From Betaproteobacteria bacterium HGW-Betaproteobacteria-1 (lineage in GTDB: Bacteria; Pseudomonadota; Gammaproteobacteria; Burkholderiales; Methylophilaceae): 64,000 nucleotides of DNA. The stretch lies in assembly GCA_002842435.1 (NCBI GenBank), contig PHCX01000004.1, positions 343,382 through 407,381 on the forward strand, in the 5' to 3' direction. Every line of letters starts with the position of its first letter. Position 1 is the stretch's first letter. Shown piece after piece: positions 7,968-16,083 of this stretch. The translations under genes were made by a program, and so were the position numbers. Below the pieces are notes generated by a model. That model had not been told where the DNA came from, did not search any database, and saw nothing but the letters and a program-made list of their open reading frames with translations.

Positions 7968-8583
7968 CTTGTTTCTCCCGGTGCTTTTTTGTAATTATCG
8001 ATGAGATGAATGCATCCAGTTGATCAAAACTGAGCGGTTTGAAGAACAGGGTCGCATTTCTGGGCAGTGGTCCGTACTCCTCGACTTTGTCGGCAGTCAA
8101 GCCGGTGATGATAATGACGTCAAGGTTTTTGAACTGCGGGGATTTTTCCAGGAATTTCAGCATGTCGTAGCCGTTGACACCAGGCATTGTGATGTCAGTA
8201 ATCAGCAAATCCGGCTTATAGGTTGCCAGTTTTACCAGCCCGTCGAAGCCGTCATCTGCAGTGTCGAATTCCACCGGATATTTCCAGTCGGTGAAGAAGA
8301 ATTTGAACATCTGCCGTATGCCTTCATCGTCTTCAACCAGTAGCACATGAAAAGGCGATGGTGCGGTCGTGTATTTCTCGGTGCGCAGGGATTCCTGCCG
8401 TTTTTTAATGACTTCTTCGACAGACTGACGCGATACTTTTCTGTGGCCTCCCGCGGTCTTCCATGCCTGGAGTGCACCGGACTCCACCCATAGCTGTATC
8501 GTCCGCAACGACACCCCCAGCATTTGCGCGGCAATGCGTGTCGAAATGTAAGTATCGGCTGGCTTATTAATGGTTTCTACCAT
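7948..8583 (-). CDS. Excisionase/MerR-type HTH plus receiver domain protein
   Basis: A 211-residue protein with inverted architecture: the DNA-binding domain comes first. Residues about 12-60 are a MerR/excisionase-like HTH (ISTRIAAQMLGVSLRTIQLW, then GGHRKVSR). A basic linker follows, then a receiver (about 78-200) with acidic triad EDD at 84-86, phospho-acceptor Asp130 in LLITDITMPG, Thr in IIITGLT and Lys in LFFKPL. As first gene of the kinase operon it may be both a target of the kinase and the operon's regulator. The AT-rich region upstream (8584-8650) probably holds its promoter. Confidence 0.85.
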   Translation of the reverse strand: MVETINKPADTYISTRIAAQMLGVSLRTIQLWVESGALQAWKTAGGHRKVSRQSVEEVIKKRQESLRTEKYTTAPSPFHVLLVEDDEGIRQMFKFFFTDWKYPVEFDTADDGFDGLVKLATYKPDLLITDITMPGVNGYDMLKFLEKSPQFKNLDVIIITGLTADKVEEYGPLPRNATLFFKPLSFDQLDAFISSIITKKHREKQVAGSNK

Positions 8584-8838
8584 GGAGAAATAGTATCATA
8601 TTTTTCATTTTTTCCTGCCGAATATAACCATATTTTTATAATGGCTTAGTGTATTTGCAACATATTTCTGCGCAACTTTCGACATTATGTTTCCATTCGA
8701 AAGTTGTAGCGTATGACTGAAACAAGTAATTGCCGGCCCCGGCTTTGTGGCAGGTTCTAAACTCTTGATATTTCATCTTTAATCGCCATGTACATCTCGG
8801 GTATAATTTCACACTTTTGATGTTCGGAGCTTTTCGAC

Positions 8839-9099
8839 ATGCCAATCTATGATTATCAATGCACAAGCTGTGGCTTCCGCAAGGAAGTCATGCGCAAGAT
8901 CAGCGAGCCTAATCTGACGGATTGTCCCGAGTGCGGCAAGCCTACATTTGCCAAGCAGCTTTCTGCGCCAAGTTTTCAACTGACAGGTAGCGGCTGGTAT
9001 GCCACCGACTTCAAGGACAGTGGCAGCAAAGCGGCAAAAAAGACTGAAGCAGCTGCAGACCAGGCACCGGCCTGTGGCAGCGGCTGCGCTTGCCATTAA
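8839..9099 (+). CDS. FmdB-type zinc ribbon protein
   Basis: An 86-residue protein that opens with the FmdB signature MPIYDYQCTSCG. Cys8, Cys11, Cys29 and Cys32 form the zinc ribbon (CTSC and CPEC). The tail is low in complexity (KAAKKTEAAADQ) and ends in a Cys-rich ACGSGCACH. Family members are small putative regulators whose role is unproven. The gene often lies upstream of aspS in betaproteobacteria, as here, although the DUF502 membrane protein gene often found between them is missing. Confidence 0.85.
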   Translation: MPIYDYQCTSCGFRKEVMRKISEPNLTDCPECGKPTFAKQLSAPSFQLTGSGWYATDFKDSGSKAAKKTEAAADQAPACGSGCACH

Positions 9100-9192
9100 A
9101 TCGCTTGTTGTTAATCAAACTATCCGCGTGCCAGGCTTGGGCTGCATGAAATATTTATTCATCAGCAACTGGGCTGGCCCGGCTTTCGTTCC

Positions 9193-9217
9193 GTCCGATT
9201 TGAACGGACAATTTTTT
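9193..9217 (+). terminator. Weak terminator between the fmdB-like gene and aspS
   Basis: GTCCG (9193-9197), a 7-base loop, CGGAC (9205-9209), then AATTTTTT. The 5-bp stem is short, so partial read-through into aspS is likely. Confidence 0.4.
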
Positions 9218-9243
9218 AACTTTTCATCATAAGAAATCTGCAT

Positions 9244-11028
9244 ATGCGTACCCATTACTGCGGTCATCTGAACCGCGAACTGATCGGCCAAACCGTGACA
9301 CTCTGTGGCTGGGCTCATCGTCGTCGTGACCACGGCGGCGTCATCTTTATCGACTTGCGTGACCGTGAAGGCATGGCTCAGATCGTTATCGACCCGGACA
9401 CGCCCGAGGCTTTCAGTATTGCGGAAACCGTACGTAATGAATTCGTGCTGAAGGTCACCTGCAAGGTGCGTGCACGTCCCGAGGGTACCGTGAATCCCAA
9501 TATCCCGACTGGTGAAGTCGAGATGCTGGCGAGCGAGATCGAAGTGTTGAATCCTTCGCTGACGCCGCCGTTCATGCTGGACGACGACAACCTGTCTGAG
9601 ATGGTCCGCCTGGAACATCGTTACATCGACCTGCGCCGTCCGGCCATGCAGAAGAACCTGATGTTGCGCTACCGTGTTTCCAAGAACCTGCGCGATTACC
9701 TCGATACCGCAGGTTTCATTGAAGTCGAAACGCCGATGCTGACCCGCTCCACGCCGGAAGGCGCACGTGATTATCTGGTGCCCTCCCGTGTGCATCATGG
9801 CGAGTTCTTCGCGTTGCCGCAATCGCCGCAGTTGTTCAAGCAATTGCTGATGGTGTCCGGCTTCGACCGTTACTTCCAGATCACCAAATGCTTCCGCGAC
9901 GAGGACTTGCGTGCCGACCGTCAGCCTGAATTCACCCAGGTCGATATCGAGACTTCCTTCCTCGGCGAAGATGAAATCATGAACATCGTCGAAGAGATGA
10001 TTCGCCGCATGTTCAAGAATGTGCAGGATGTCGATCTGCCGACCGCATTCCAACGCATGCCGTTCAGCGAGGCGATGAACAAGTACGGTTCCGACAAGCC
10101 GGACATGCGCGTCACGCTCGAAATCACCGAACTGACCGATGTCATGAAAGATGTCGATTTCAAGGTGTTCTCCGGTGCCGCCAACATGGTCAACGGCCGT
10201 GTTGCCGCACTGCGCGTACCGAACGGCGCTGCCATTTCGCGCGGTGAAATCGATGCCTACACCGAGTTCGTCAAGATCTACGGTGCCAAGGGTCTGGCTT
10301 ACATCAAGATCAACGACATCACCAAGCTGAACGAAGAAGGCCTGCAAAGCCCCATCGTCAAGAACATCCATGAAACCGCATTGAAAGCCATCATCGAACG
10401 TACCGGTGCGCAGAATGGCGACATCGTCTTCTTCGGCGCAGACAAGGCCAAGGTAGTCAACGAAGCGCTCGGTGCATTGCGCTCCAAGGTCGGTCATGAA
10501 AAAGGTCATGTCGATGGCCGTGCATGGGCGCCGCTGTGGGTGGTGGATTTCCCCATGTTCGAACACGATGAAGAAGCCGACCGCTGGGTTGCGCTGCATC
10601 ACCCGTTCACCGCGCCGAAAGACGGTCATGAAGACCTGCTGGCGACCAACCCCGGCGCCTGCCTGTCCAAGGCCTACGACATGGTCATCAACGGCTGGGA
10701 AGTCGGCGGCGGTTCCGTGCGTATCCACAAGCAGGAAGTGCAATCCAAGGTGTTTGACGCACTGAAGATATCCAAGGAAGAAGCACAGGAGAAATTCGGC
10801 TTCCTGCTCGACGCCCTGCAATACGGTGCGCCTCCACACGGCGGCCTGGCTTTCGGCTTGGACCGTCTGGTTACACTGATGGCTGGTGCGGAATCCATCC
10901 GTGACGTCATCGCCTTCCCCAAGACCCAGCGCGCGCAATGTCTGATGACGCATGCGCCGAGCGAAGTGGATGAGAAGCAGTTGCGTGAGTTGCACATTCG
11001 CGTTCGTCAGCAAAACACTACCGCGTAA
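9244..11028 (+). CDS. aspS: Aspartyl-tRNA synthetase
   Basis: A class II synthetase of 594 residues, the normal bacterial length, charging tRNA with aspartate in the cytoplasm. An N-terminal OB fold ([12 protein letters not shown]) binds the anticodon. Motif 2 is [14 protein letters not shown], the bacterial GAD insert lies around 290-430, and motif 3 is [10 protein letters not shown]. Bacteria lacking asparaginyl-tRNA synthetase use a non-discriminating form; the sequence alone does not settle which this is. The stop TAA overlaps the ATG of the next gene (TAATG). Confidence 0.97.
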   Translation: MRTHYCGHLNRELIGQTVTLCGWAHRRRDHGGVIFIDLRDREGMAQIVIDPDTPEAFSIAETVRNEFVLKVTCKVRARPEGTVNPNIPTGEVEMLASEIEVLNPSLTPPFMLDDDNLSEMVRLEHRYIDLRRPAMQKNLMLRYRVSKNLRDYLDTAGFIEVETPMLTRSTPEGARDYLVPSRVHHGEFFALPQSPQLFKQLLMVSGFDRYFQITKCFRDEDLRADRQPEFTQVDIETSFLGEDEIMNIVEEMIRRMFKNVQDVDLPTAFQRMPFSEAMNKYGSDKPDMRVTLEITELTDVMKDVDFKVFSGAANMVNGRVAALRVPNGAAISRGEIDAYTEFVKIYGAKGLAYIKINDITKLNEEGLQSPIVKNIHETALKAIIERTGAQNGDIVFFGADKAKVVNEALGALRSKVGHEKGHVDGRAWAPLWVVDFPMFEHDEEADRWVALHHPFTAPKDGHEDLLATNPGACLSKAYDMVINGWEVGGGSVRIHKQEVQSKVFDALKISKEEAQEKFGFLLDALQYGAPPHGGLAFGLDRLVTLMAGAESIRDVIAFPKTQRAQCLMTHAPSEVDEKQLRELHIRVRQQNTTA

Positions 11029-11384
11029 TGATGAGCAGTCCGCAAGATCAAGAGTTTAGATCGCGAGATTTAGCGGACTCTCTCAGGCACTATTTGATTG
11101 GGATTAACACCGGCGGTATTGCAGTTGTTACTGCATTATCAAAAGACCTGTCCTTGGTGCCTTCAATCACGTTGTTTGTTTTTGGTATTGTTTTTTGTGG
11201 TGCAAGTCTTTTCTCGGCTCAGCATAGAGCATTAAGGCGACGTGATGCTGCAAGAGCTGCTGCAAGAGCTAAAGCACAGGAGCCGGAGTTTGCTTGGTAC
11301 TGGCGCAGTATTTACTGGAACATATTGTCTTTCTTGAGTTTTGTCGGCGGTGCAGCTTTTGGCATAGTTTGTTATCAGGCTTAA
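11028..11384 (+). CDS. Small membrane protein of unknown function
   Basis: A 118-residue protein. The start overlaps the aspS stop (TAATG); an ATG three bases later is equally possible. Two or three hydrophobic segments are visible (about 27-37, 42-62 and 96-115), with a very basic Arg/Ala stretch between them (RALRRRDAARAAARAKAQ). Codon use is more AT-rich than in aspS or apt (TTT, TTA, GCA), which may mean recent acquisition. I recognise no family. Translational coupling to aspS is likely from the overlap. Confidence 0.6.
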   Translation: MMSSPQDQEFRSRDLADSLRHYLIGINTGGIAVVTALSKDLSLVPSITLFVFGIVFCGASLFSAQHRALRRRDAARAAARAKAQEPEFAWYWRSIYWNILSFLSFVGGAAFGIVCYQA

Positions 11385-11389
11385 TACTC

Positions 11390-11914
11390 ATGATCAAATC
11401 CTTCATCCGCACCGTCCCGCATTACCCCAGACATGGGGTGCAGTTCCGTGACATTACCACCTTGCTGAAAGACCCGCTGGGCCTGAAGGTGACGGTGGAC
11501 GAGTTGTTCAGTCGTTACGAGAACCAGAAAATCGACAAGGTAGTCGGCGTGGAGTCGCGCGGTTTTCTGATCGGCACGCCGTTGGCATACAAGTTGGGTG
11601 TCGGTTTCGTGCCGGTGCGCAAGCAGGGCAAGTTGCCGGCCGAGACGCTGGGCCATGATTATGAGCTGGAATATGGCAGCGACCGCGTCGAGATTCATAC
11701 GGATGCGATTGAGCGCGGTGAGCGCATATTGCTGGTCGATGACCTGATCGCCACCGGCGGTACGGCGATTGCCGCCGCGGCACTGATCGAGAAGCTGGGT
11801 GGTGAGATCGTCGAGTGTGCCTTTATCATCGACCTGATCAGCCTTGGCGGTCGTGATCGTCTGGCGAAAAAGGGCTATAGCATGTTTGCCTTGTGTGAGT
11901 TTGAGGGCGACTAG
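11390..11914 (+). CDS. apt: Adenine phosphoribosyltransferase
   Basis: A 174-residue protein converting adenine and PRPP to AMP (purine salvage). The ATG at 11390 gives the usual family start IKSFIRTVPHYPRHGVQFRD; upstream in-frame codons overlap the previous gene. The substrate segment GVESRGFLIG and the PRPP-binding loop ILLVDDLIATGGT are intact. The last base of its TAG stop is the first base of a GTG that opens a frame through a small repeat element into nudB. Confidence 0.95.
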   Translation: MIKSFIRTVPHYPRHGVQFRDITTLLKDPLGLKVTVDELFSRYENQKIDKVVGVESRGFLIGTPLAYKLGVGFVPVRKQGKLPAETLGHDYELEYGSDRVEIHTDAIERGERILLVDDLIATGGTAIAAAALIEKLGGEIVECAFIIDLISLGGRDRLAKKGYSMFALCEFEGD

Positions 11915-11919
11915 TGGGC

Positions 11920-12064
11920 AGCGCACCTCGAAGAACCGTAGCGAGCGATTTGAGTTCAAGACGCACGGAGCGCAGGGCAGGAGACAGTACAGATAGTACG
12001 GCGAGTGACCGAGCACCGCGCAACGCAGAAATCGAAGCGCGAAGTAGGTTATCCGAGGTGCGCT
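11920..12064. mobile_element. 145-bp transposase-less element with 11-bp terminal inverted repeats
   Basis: The ends AGCGCACCTCG (11920-11930) and CGAGGTGCGCT (12054-12064) are perfect inverted repeats. No transposase fits inside and no clear target duplication is seen. The interior (GC-rich, open in the apt-to-nudB frame) shares a 22-base core at 12011-12032 with the element at 15558-15881, 20 of 22 bases identical in opposite orientation. It lies exactly between apt and nudB. Confidence 0.6.
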
Positions 12065-12498
12065 ATAAGACGCCGGTTTCTGCTTTGGTGTTGATACACA
12101 CGGCGGATTTGCAGGTATTGTTGCTGGAACGTGCTGACAAAGCCGGGTTCTGGCAATCGGTGACCGGCAGTCTGGAAGAAGACGAGACGCCGCGCGAAGC
12201 CGCCATCCGCGAAGTACGCGAGGAAACCGGCCTGATCGCCACCGACTACAACTTTTACGATATGCATGCCTCGAACGTGTACGAGATCTATGAGCACTGG
12301 CGTTATCGTTATGCGCCGGGTGTGACGCACAATACGGAACATCTGTTCGGGCTTGAATTACCTGCCCCTTTGCCGGTCCAACTCGCAGCGGACGAACACC
12401 TGAATTATGAATGGTTGGACTGGCGCGAGGCGGCGAAGAAAGTATTTTCCTGGACCAATGTCGATGCGCTCCGGCGACTGGGCGAGCGACATACATGA
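12058..12498 (+). CDS. nudB: Dihydroneopterin triphosphate diphosphatase (Nudix)
   Basis: A Nudix hydrolase removing pyrophosphate from dihydroneopterin triphosphate in folate synthesis. The family core begins YKTPVSALVLIH and FWQSVTGSLEEDETPREAA. The Nudix box is GSLEEDE with REVREETGLI. The GTG at 12058 gives 146 residues, close to the E. coli enzyme (150). This GTG lies within the right inverted repeat of the small element. An alternative GTG at 11914, overlapping the apt stop, would add 48 Arg/Ser-rich residues encoded by the element. Which start is used is not certain. folB is at 39.2-39.6 kb. Confidence 0.8.
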   Translation: MRYKTPVSALVLIHTADLQVLLLERADKAGFWQSVTGSLEEDETPREAAIREVREETGLIATDYNFYDMHASNVYEIYEHWRYRYAPGVTHNTEHLFGLELPAPLPVQLAADEHLNYEWLDWREAAKKVFSWTNVDALRRLGERHT

Positions 12499-12513
12499 CA
12501 CTGTGAGAGATGA

Positions 12514-13641
12514 ATGATGGCAACATCAACGATTGAGATGCCGATGAAAGCCGAACCCATCAAGTTCGAGCGTTTTCAGGCGAGCAAAGAAGCTGAATTG
12601 CAGGAGCGCATCATTGCGGCCAAGGCCAAGCTCGGCAAGCGGCTGGTGATACTCGGTCACCACTATCAGCAGGAAAGCGTCTATCGTCACGCCGATTACA
12701 CCGGCGATTCACTCAAGCTGTCGCGTTATGCCGGCGAGACCGATGCCGAGTTCATCGTTTTTCTCGGCGTGCATTTCATGGCCGAGGTGGCGGATATTCT
12801 CTCCCGTCCGGAACAGATTTCCATTCTGCCGGACCTGTCTGCCGGATGCTCCATGGCCGATATGGCGAATCTGGCCAAGGTCGAGCGTTCGCGCCGCGAG
12901 CTTTCCAAGTTGCTGGATTTCGATGCGTCCATCACGCCGGTGACTTACATCAATTCCGCTGCCGACCTCAAAGCTTTTTGCGGCGAGCACGGCGGCATTG
13001 TCTGCACTTCGACCAATGCGCCGAAGATCATCGAATGGGCCTTCGCCCAGCGCGAAAAGGTGCTGTTCTTCCCGGACCAGAACCTCGGCCGCTGGAGCGG
13101 TTACAAGATGGGCATCCCGCTGGAACAGATGCCGGTGTGGGATCCGGACCAGCCGATGGGCGGGCTGACGGAGGAGCAGATCAAAAACGCGAAGATTCTT
13201 TTGTGGAAGGGCCATTGCGCCGTGCACCAGATGTTCCGCGAACAGAACATCACGCGCTTCCGCGCCGAGCATCCGGACGGTTTCGTCATCTCGCATCCGG
13301 AATCGCCGTTCGAGGTCTGCCTCAACTCCGATTATGTCGGCTCCACCGAATACATCCTGAAGACGGTCAGCGAAGCGCCGGCCGGCACCAAGTGGCTGGT
13401 GGGCACCGAACTGAACCTGGTCAACCGCTTGGCGGAACAGATGAAGCCGCAGGGCAAGCTGGTGCAGTTCATGTCGCATGTGATCTGCGAGTGCTCTACC
13501 ATGGCGCGCATCGACCCGCAACATCTGGCCTGGACGCTGGAGAATCTGGCTGCCGGCAATGTCGTCAATCAGATCAAGGTGCCGGAGGCCGAGGCGAAAC
13601 TGGCCAAGCTGGCGCTGGACCGTATGCTTGCTGCCTCCTGA
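12514..13641 (+). CDS. nadA: Quinolinate synthase
   Basis: A 375-residue iron-sulfur enzyme condensing iminoaspartate with dihydroxyacetone phosphate to quinolinate (NAD synthesis). Typical motifs are ILGHHYQQESV, FLGVHFMAEVA, SAGCSMADM and SHPESPFEVC. Conserved Cys in SAGCS, IVCTST and CECSTM are placed to bind the 4Fe-4S cluster. Two adjacent ATGs (12514 and 12517) follow GAGAG; either can be the start. Neighbouring nadB and nadC are not in the window. Confidence 0.96.
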   Translation: MMATSTIEMPMKAEPIKFERFQASKEAELQERIIAAKAKLGKRLVILGHHYQQESVYRHADYTGDSLKLSRYAGETDAEFIVFLGVHFMAEVADILSRPEQISILPDLSAGCSMADMANLAKVERSRRELSKLLDFDASITPVTYINSAADLKAFCGEHGGIVCTSTNAPKIIEWAFAQREKVLFFPDQNLGRWSGYKMGIPLEQMPVWDPDQPMGGLTEEQIKNAKILLWKGHCAVHQMFREQNITRFRAEHPDGFVISHPESPFEVCLNSDYVGSTEYILKTVSEAPAGTKWLVGTELNLVNRLAEQMKPQGKLVQFMSHVICECSTMARIDPQHLAWTLENLAAGNVVNQIKVPEAEAKLAKLALDRMLAAS

Positions 13642-13657
13642 TTCAGCCTGATCGAGC

Positions 13658-14410
13658 ATGCACAGCACCCTGCGTATTGCCACTTTCAATATCCACAAGG
13701 GCTTGACCAGTTTCAACGCCCGTTTTGCCTTACATGACCAGCGTGACCTGATACGCCAAATGCATGCGGATATCGTCTTCCTGCAGGAGGTGCAGGATGT
13801 GCATCAGGCACGCAGCCGGCGTTTCAAGCACTGGCCGCTCGAAGGTCAGGCCGAGTTTCTCGCTGATTCGGTCTGGTCCGATTATGCCTATGGCAAGAAT
13901 TCGGTCTATCCGGCTGGCCATCACGGTAATGTCCTGCTGTCCAAATTCCCTATTATCAAAACTGAAAATGTTGATATCTCGGCGCACCACACCGAACAGC
14001 GTGGCATGCTGCACGCTGAAATTGCGGTTCCCGGCTGGCAGGAACCGCTGCATTGCATCTGTGTGCATCTGGGTCTGTTTGCCAGTTGGCGCAGGAAGCA
14101 GATACATCTGTTGCGCGAACGGATCGATGTTGCCGTGCCGCCGCAGGCGCCGCTGATCATCGCCGGCGATTTCAATGATTGGGGTATGAGCGCAGGCCGA
14201 ATCCTGACTGAAGGACTGCATCTGCGCGAAGTATTCGAGCACCATCAGGGCAAGGCAGCGCGCAGCTTCCCATCCGTGTTGCCTTTCTTTCGGCTGGATC
14301 GAATCTATGAGCGCGGTTTCAATGTGCAGCATGTGCAGGTGCACGCAGGGCCGAAATTCGCGCAGGTATCCGATCATGCAGCCCTGAGCGCCACACTCGT
14401 CAAGCGATGA
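13658..14410 (+). CDS. Endonuclease/exonuclease/phosphatase family protein (YbhP-like)
   Basis: A 250-residue EEP-fold hydrolase with no signal peptide. The motifs in order are ATFNIHKG, DIVFLQEVQD, CVHLGLF, IIAGDFNDWG, LDRIY and the terminal SDHAAL, giving the metal-binding Asn, Glu, Asp and His set. It overlaps the cardiolipin synthase gene by 4 bases. The same pairing occurs in E. coli (ybhP-ybhO), which suggests a shared role in phospholipid metabolism, still unproven. The substrate is unknown. Confidence 0.88.
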   Translation: MHSTLRIATFNIHKGLTSFNARFALHDQRDLIRQMHADIVFLQEVQDVHQARSRRFKHWPLEGQAEFLADSVWSDYAYGKNSVYPAGHHGNVLLSKFPIIKTENVDISAHHTEQRGMLHAEIAVPGWQEPLHCICVHLGLFASWRRKQIHLLRERIDVAVPPQAPLIIAGDFNDWGMSAGRILTEGLHLREVFEHHQGKAARSFPSVLPFFRLDRIYERGFNVQHVQVHAGPKFAQVSDHAALSATLVKR

Positions 14411-15558
14411 TCCATTTCACTGATGCCAACCAGATAGAGCTGTTGAGAAACGGCGTCGAATATTTCCCGGCGCTGGAAGCTGCGATCAATGAGGCGCGTC
14501 ATGAAATCTACCTGGAAACCTATATTTATGAGACTGACGCCACAGGCTTGCGCATAGGCGAAACACTGAAGCGTGCTGTCGGCCGTGGGGTGCGTGTGTA
14601 TGTGCTGCTCGATGGGTTCGGTTGCAAGGACATGCCTGCCGCTTATATCAAAGAGCTGCAGGAGGCCGGGGTCAATCTGATGGTTTACCGGCCCAAGATA
14701 TCGCCGTGGACGCTCAAGCGCAGCCGGCTCAGACGCTTGCATCGTAAACTGGCCGTGATCGATGGCAAGGTGGCTTTTGTCGGTGGCATCAATATCATCG
14801 ACGATTTCAATGTGCCGAATCACGACCCGCCGCGTATCGACTATGCCGTGAAGATAGAGGGCGAGTTGCTGCCGCAGATCCGCATCAGTGCACGCAAGCT
14901 CTGGCGACGCATCGCCTGGGCACATTTGCGACACGTGGATGCCGGAACGCTGCCGGTATCCGAACCCGTGCAGGCAGGCAACATGAAGGCCGCATTTATC
15001 GTGCGCGATAATCTGTTCCATCGGCGAGATATTGAAGAGAGTTATCTGGCCGCCATCAAGCGTGCAAAAACCGAGGTCCTGATCGCCAATGCCTATTTCA
15101 TCCCGGGCTTGAATTTCCGCAAGGCACTGATTGCAGCGGCCAGGCGAGGCGTGCGTGTGCGTCTGCTGCTGCAGGGCAAGAAGGAGTACTTTCTCATGTT
15201 TGCCACGCATTACTTCTATTACGATTTTCTGGCGGAAGGCATTCAGATCTACGAATACCGCAAGAGCTTCATGCACAGCAAGGTGGCCGTCATTGATCAT
15301 GAATGGGCCACGGTCGGTTCTTCCAATATCGACGCTTTCAGCCTGTTGCTGGCACGTGAAGCCAATATCGTGGTTCTGGACAAACCTTTCGCCGGACAGC
15401 TGGCAAGCGATATCGAGTGTTTAATTGTCGATGGGGCACACGAAATTCTGGCAGAGGACTGGAAGCGCGGAAATTATTTGAAACGAATGCTTTCCGCGCT
15501 AGTCTATTTCGTCGTGCGCATGGTGACAGGTCTGGCTGTACAGCCGGATAAACATTAG
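14407..15558 (+). CDS. clsB: Cardiolipin synthase B
   Basis: A 383-residue phospholipase D superfamily protein. It has two HKD motifs: HRKLAVIDGKVAFVGG near residue 114 and HSKVAVIDHEWATVGSSN near residue 290. It joins phosphatidylglycerol or related head groups at the inner membrane. It lacks the N-terminal membrane segments of ClsA, as expected for ClsB, and has one hydrophobic C-terminal segment (ALVYFVVRMVTGLAV). The start overlaps the EEP gene. The last base of its TAG stop (15558) is the first base of a mobile element, so insertion has kept the protein intact. Confidence 0.92.
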   Translation: MIHFTDANQIELLRNGVEYFPALEAAINEARHEIYLETYIYETDATGLRIGETLKRAVGRGVRVYVLLDGFGCKDMPAAYIKELQEAGVNLMVYRPKISPWTLKRSRLRRLHRKLAVIDGKVAFVGGINIIDDFNVPNHDPPRIDYAVKIEGELLPQIRISARKLWRRIAWAHLRHVDAGTLPVSEPVQAGNMKAAFIVRDNLFHRRDIEESYLAAIKRAKTEVLIANAYFIPGLNFRKALIAAARRGVRVRLLLQGKKEYFLMFATHYFYYDFLAEGIQIYEYRKSFMHSKVAVIDHEWATVGSSNIDAFSLLLAREANIVVLDKPFAGQLASDIECLIVDGAHEILAEDWKRGNYLKRMLSALVYFVVRMVTGLAVQPDKH

Positions 15559-15881
15559 GAAGCACTGATTAAATGGCTACGCGGGCGAATTGCTGCGTTG
15601 CGCGGTACTCGCAACCTCGCTGTATAAGGCATACTATGGCTTCGGCGCGCTGCGCTTAACCTGCTAGTGCAGGTTAGCCTACGCCGAAACACTGCGTTAG
15701 TTTTCTCGGCTACTGCGTTCCGGGCGCCTTGTGGCGTCAAGCCGAGCTGCCTTGGCAGCCGTCTTGACGGACACGACCCTTGCGGTTGTGGCGTCAAGGT
15801 CGCGACGAAGGAGCGGGCACTTGATGGACATGACCCTTGTGGTTGCACTTCATCCCGCTCGCTCATTTAATCAGCGCTTCC
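15558..15881. mobile_element. 324-bp MITE-like element with TTA target duplication
   Basis: The ends GGAAGCACTGATTAAATG (15558-15575) and CATTTAATCAGCGCTTCC (15864-15881) are inverted repeats with one mismatch over 18 bases. TTA at 15555-15557 and TTA at 15882-15884 look like a target site duplication. No transposase frame is inside. The right half carries an internal direct repeat (15763-15788 and 15820-15845) built on GACCCTTG. The left end, in reverse orientation, shares a 22-base core with the element beside nudB. Confidence 0.75.
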
Positions 15882-15969
15882 TTAAAGATTGGTATTCGTC
15901 AGTGATCGAATCGGCAAGTCCGGTTTGCCGCAGACGAAGCTAGCTTCTATAATCGCTTACTTTTAACGT

Positions 15970-16045
15970 GCTGGTGTAGCTCAGTTGGTAGAGCAACGCA
16001 CTCGTAACGCGTAGGTCGTAGGTTCGATTCCTATCACCAGCACCA
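15970..16045 (+). tRNA. tRNA-Thr (anticodon CGT)
   Basis: A 76-base tRNA with acceptor arms GCTGGTG and CACCAGC and an encoded CCA. The D arm is GCTCAGTTGGTAGAGC, the anticodon loop CTCGTAA reads CGT, and the T arm is GTAGGTTCGATTCCTAT. The anticodon stem ACGCA/CGCGT has an A-C mismatch at the pair closing the loop. It reads ACG codons. Confidence 0.93.
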
Positions 16046-16083
16046 AAGAAATTTCAACCCAACCGTTTGCAGATAGGACTCCC

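Noticed and set aside
9146..9232. Short plus-strand frame before aspS (MKYLFISNW start, about 27 codons) as a leader peptide or DUF502 remnant
   Set aside because: It covers the terminator hairpin, has no ribosome binding site and shows no DUF502 similarity; no codons suggest Asp-dependent attenuation.
9115..11013. 632-codon open frame on the minus strand opposite aspS
   Set aside because: It mirrors the codon pattern of aspS, has no recognisable domains (His/Gln-rich antisense composition) and lacks a proper start signal.
11381..12529. 382-codon minus-strand frame across apt, the small element and nudB
   Set aside because: It is antisense to two certain genes; the open frame reflects GC-rich composition.
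12709..13716. 335-codon minus-strand frame opposite nadA
   Set aside because: Antisense shadow of a well-conserved gene; composition is typical of the complementary frame and no family features are seen.
15667..15943. Small plus-strand frames inside and after the MITE-like element as a transposase
   Set aside because: They are under 75 codons, cross the internal direct repeats and show no DDE or HUH motif.
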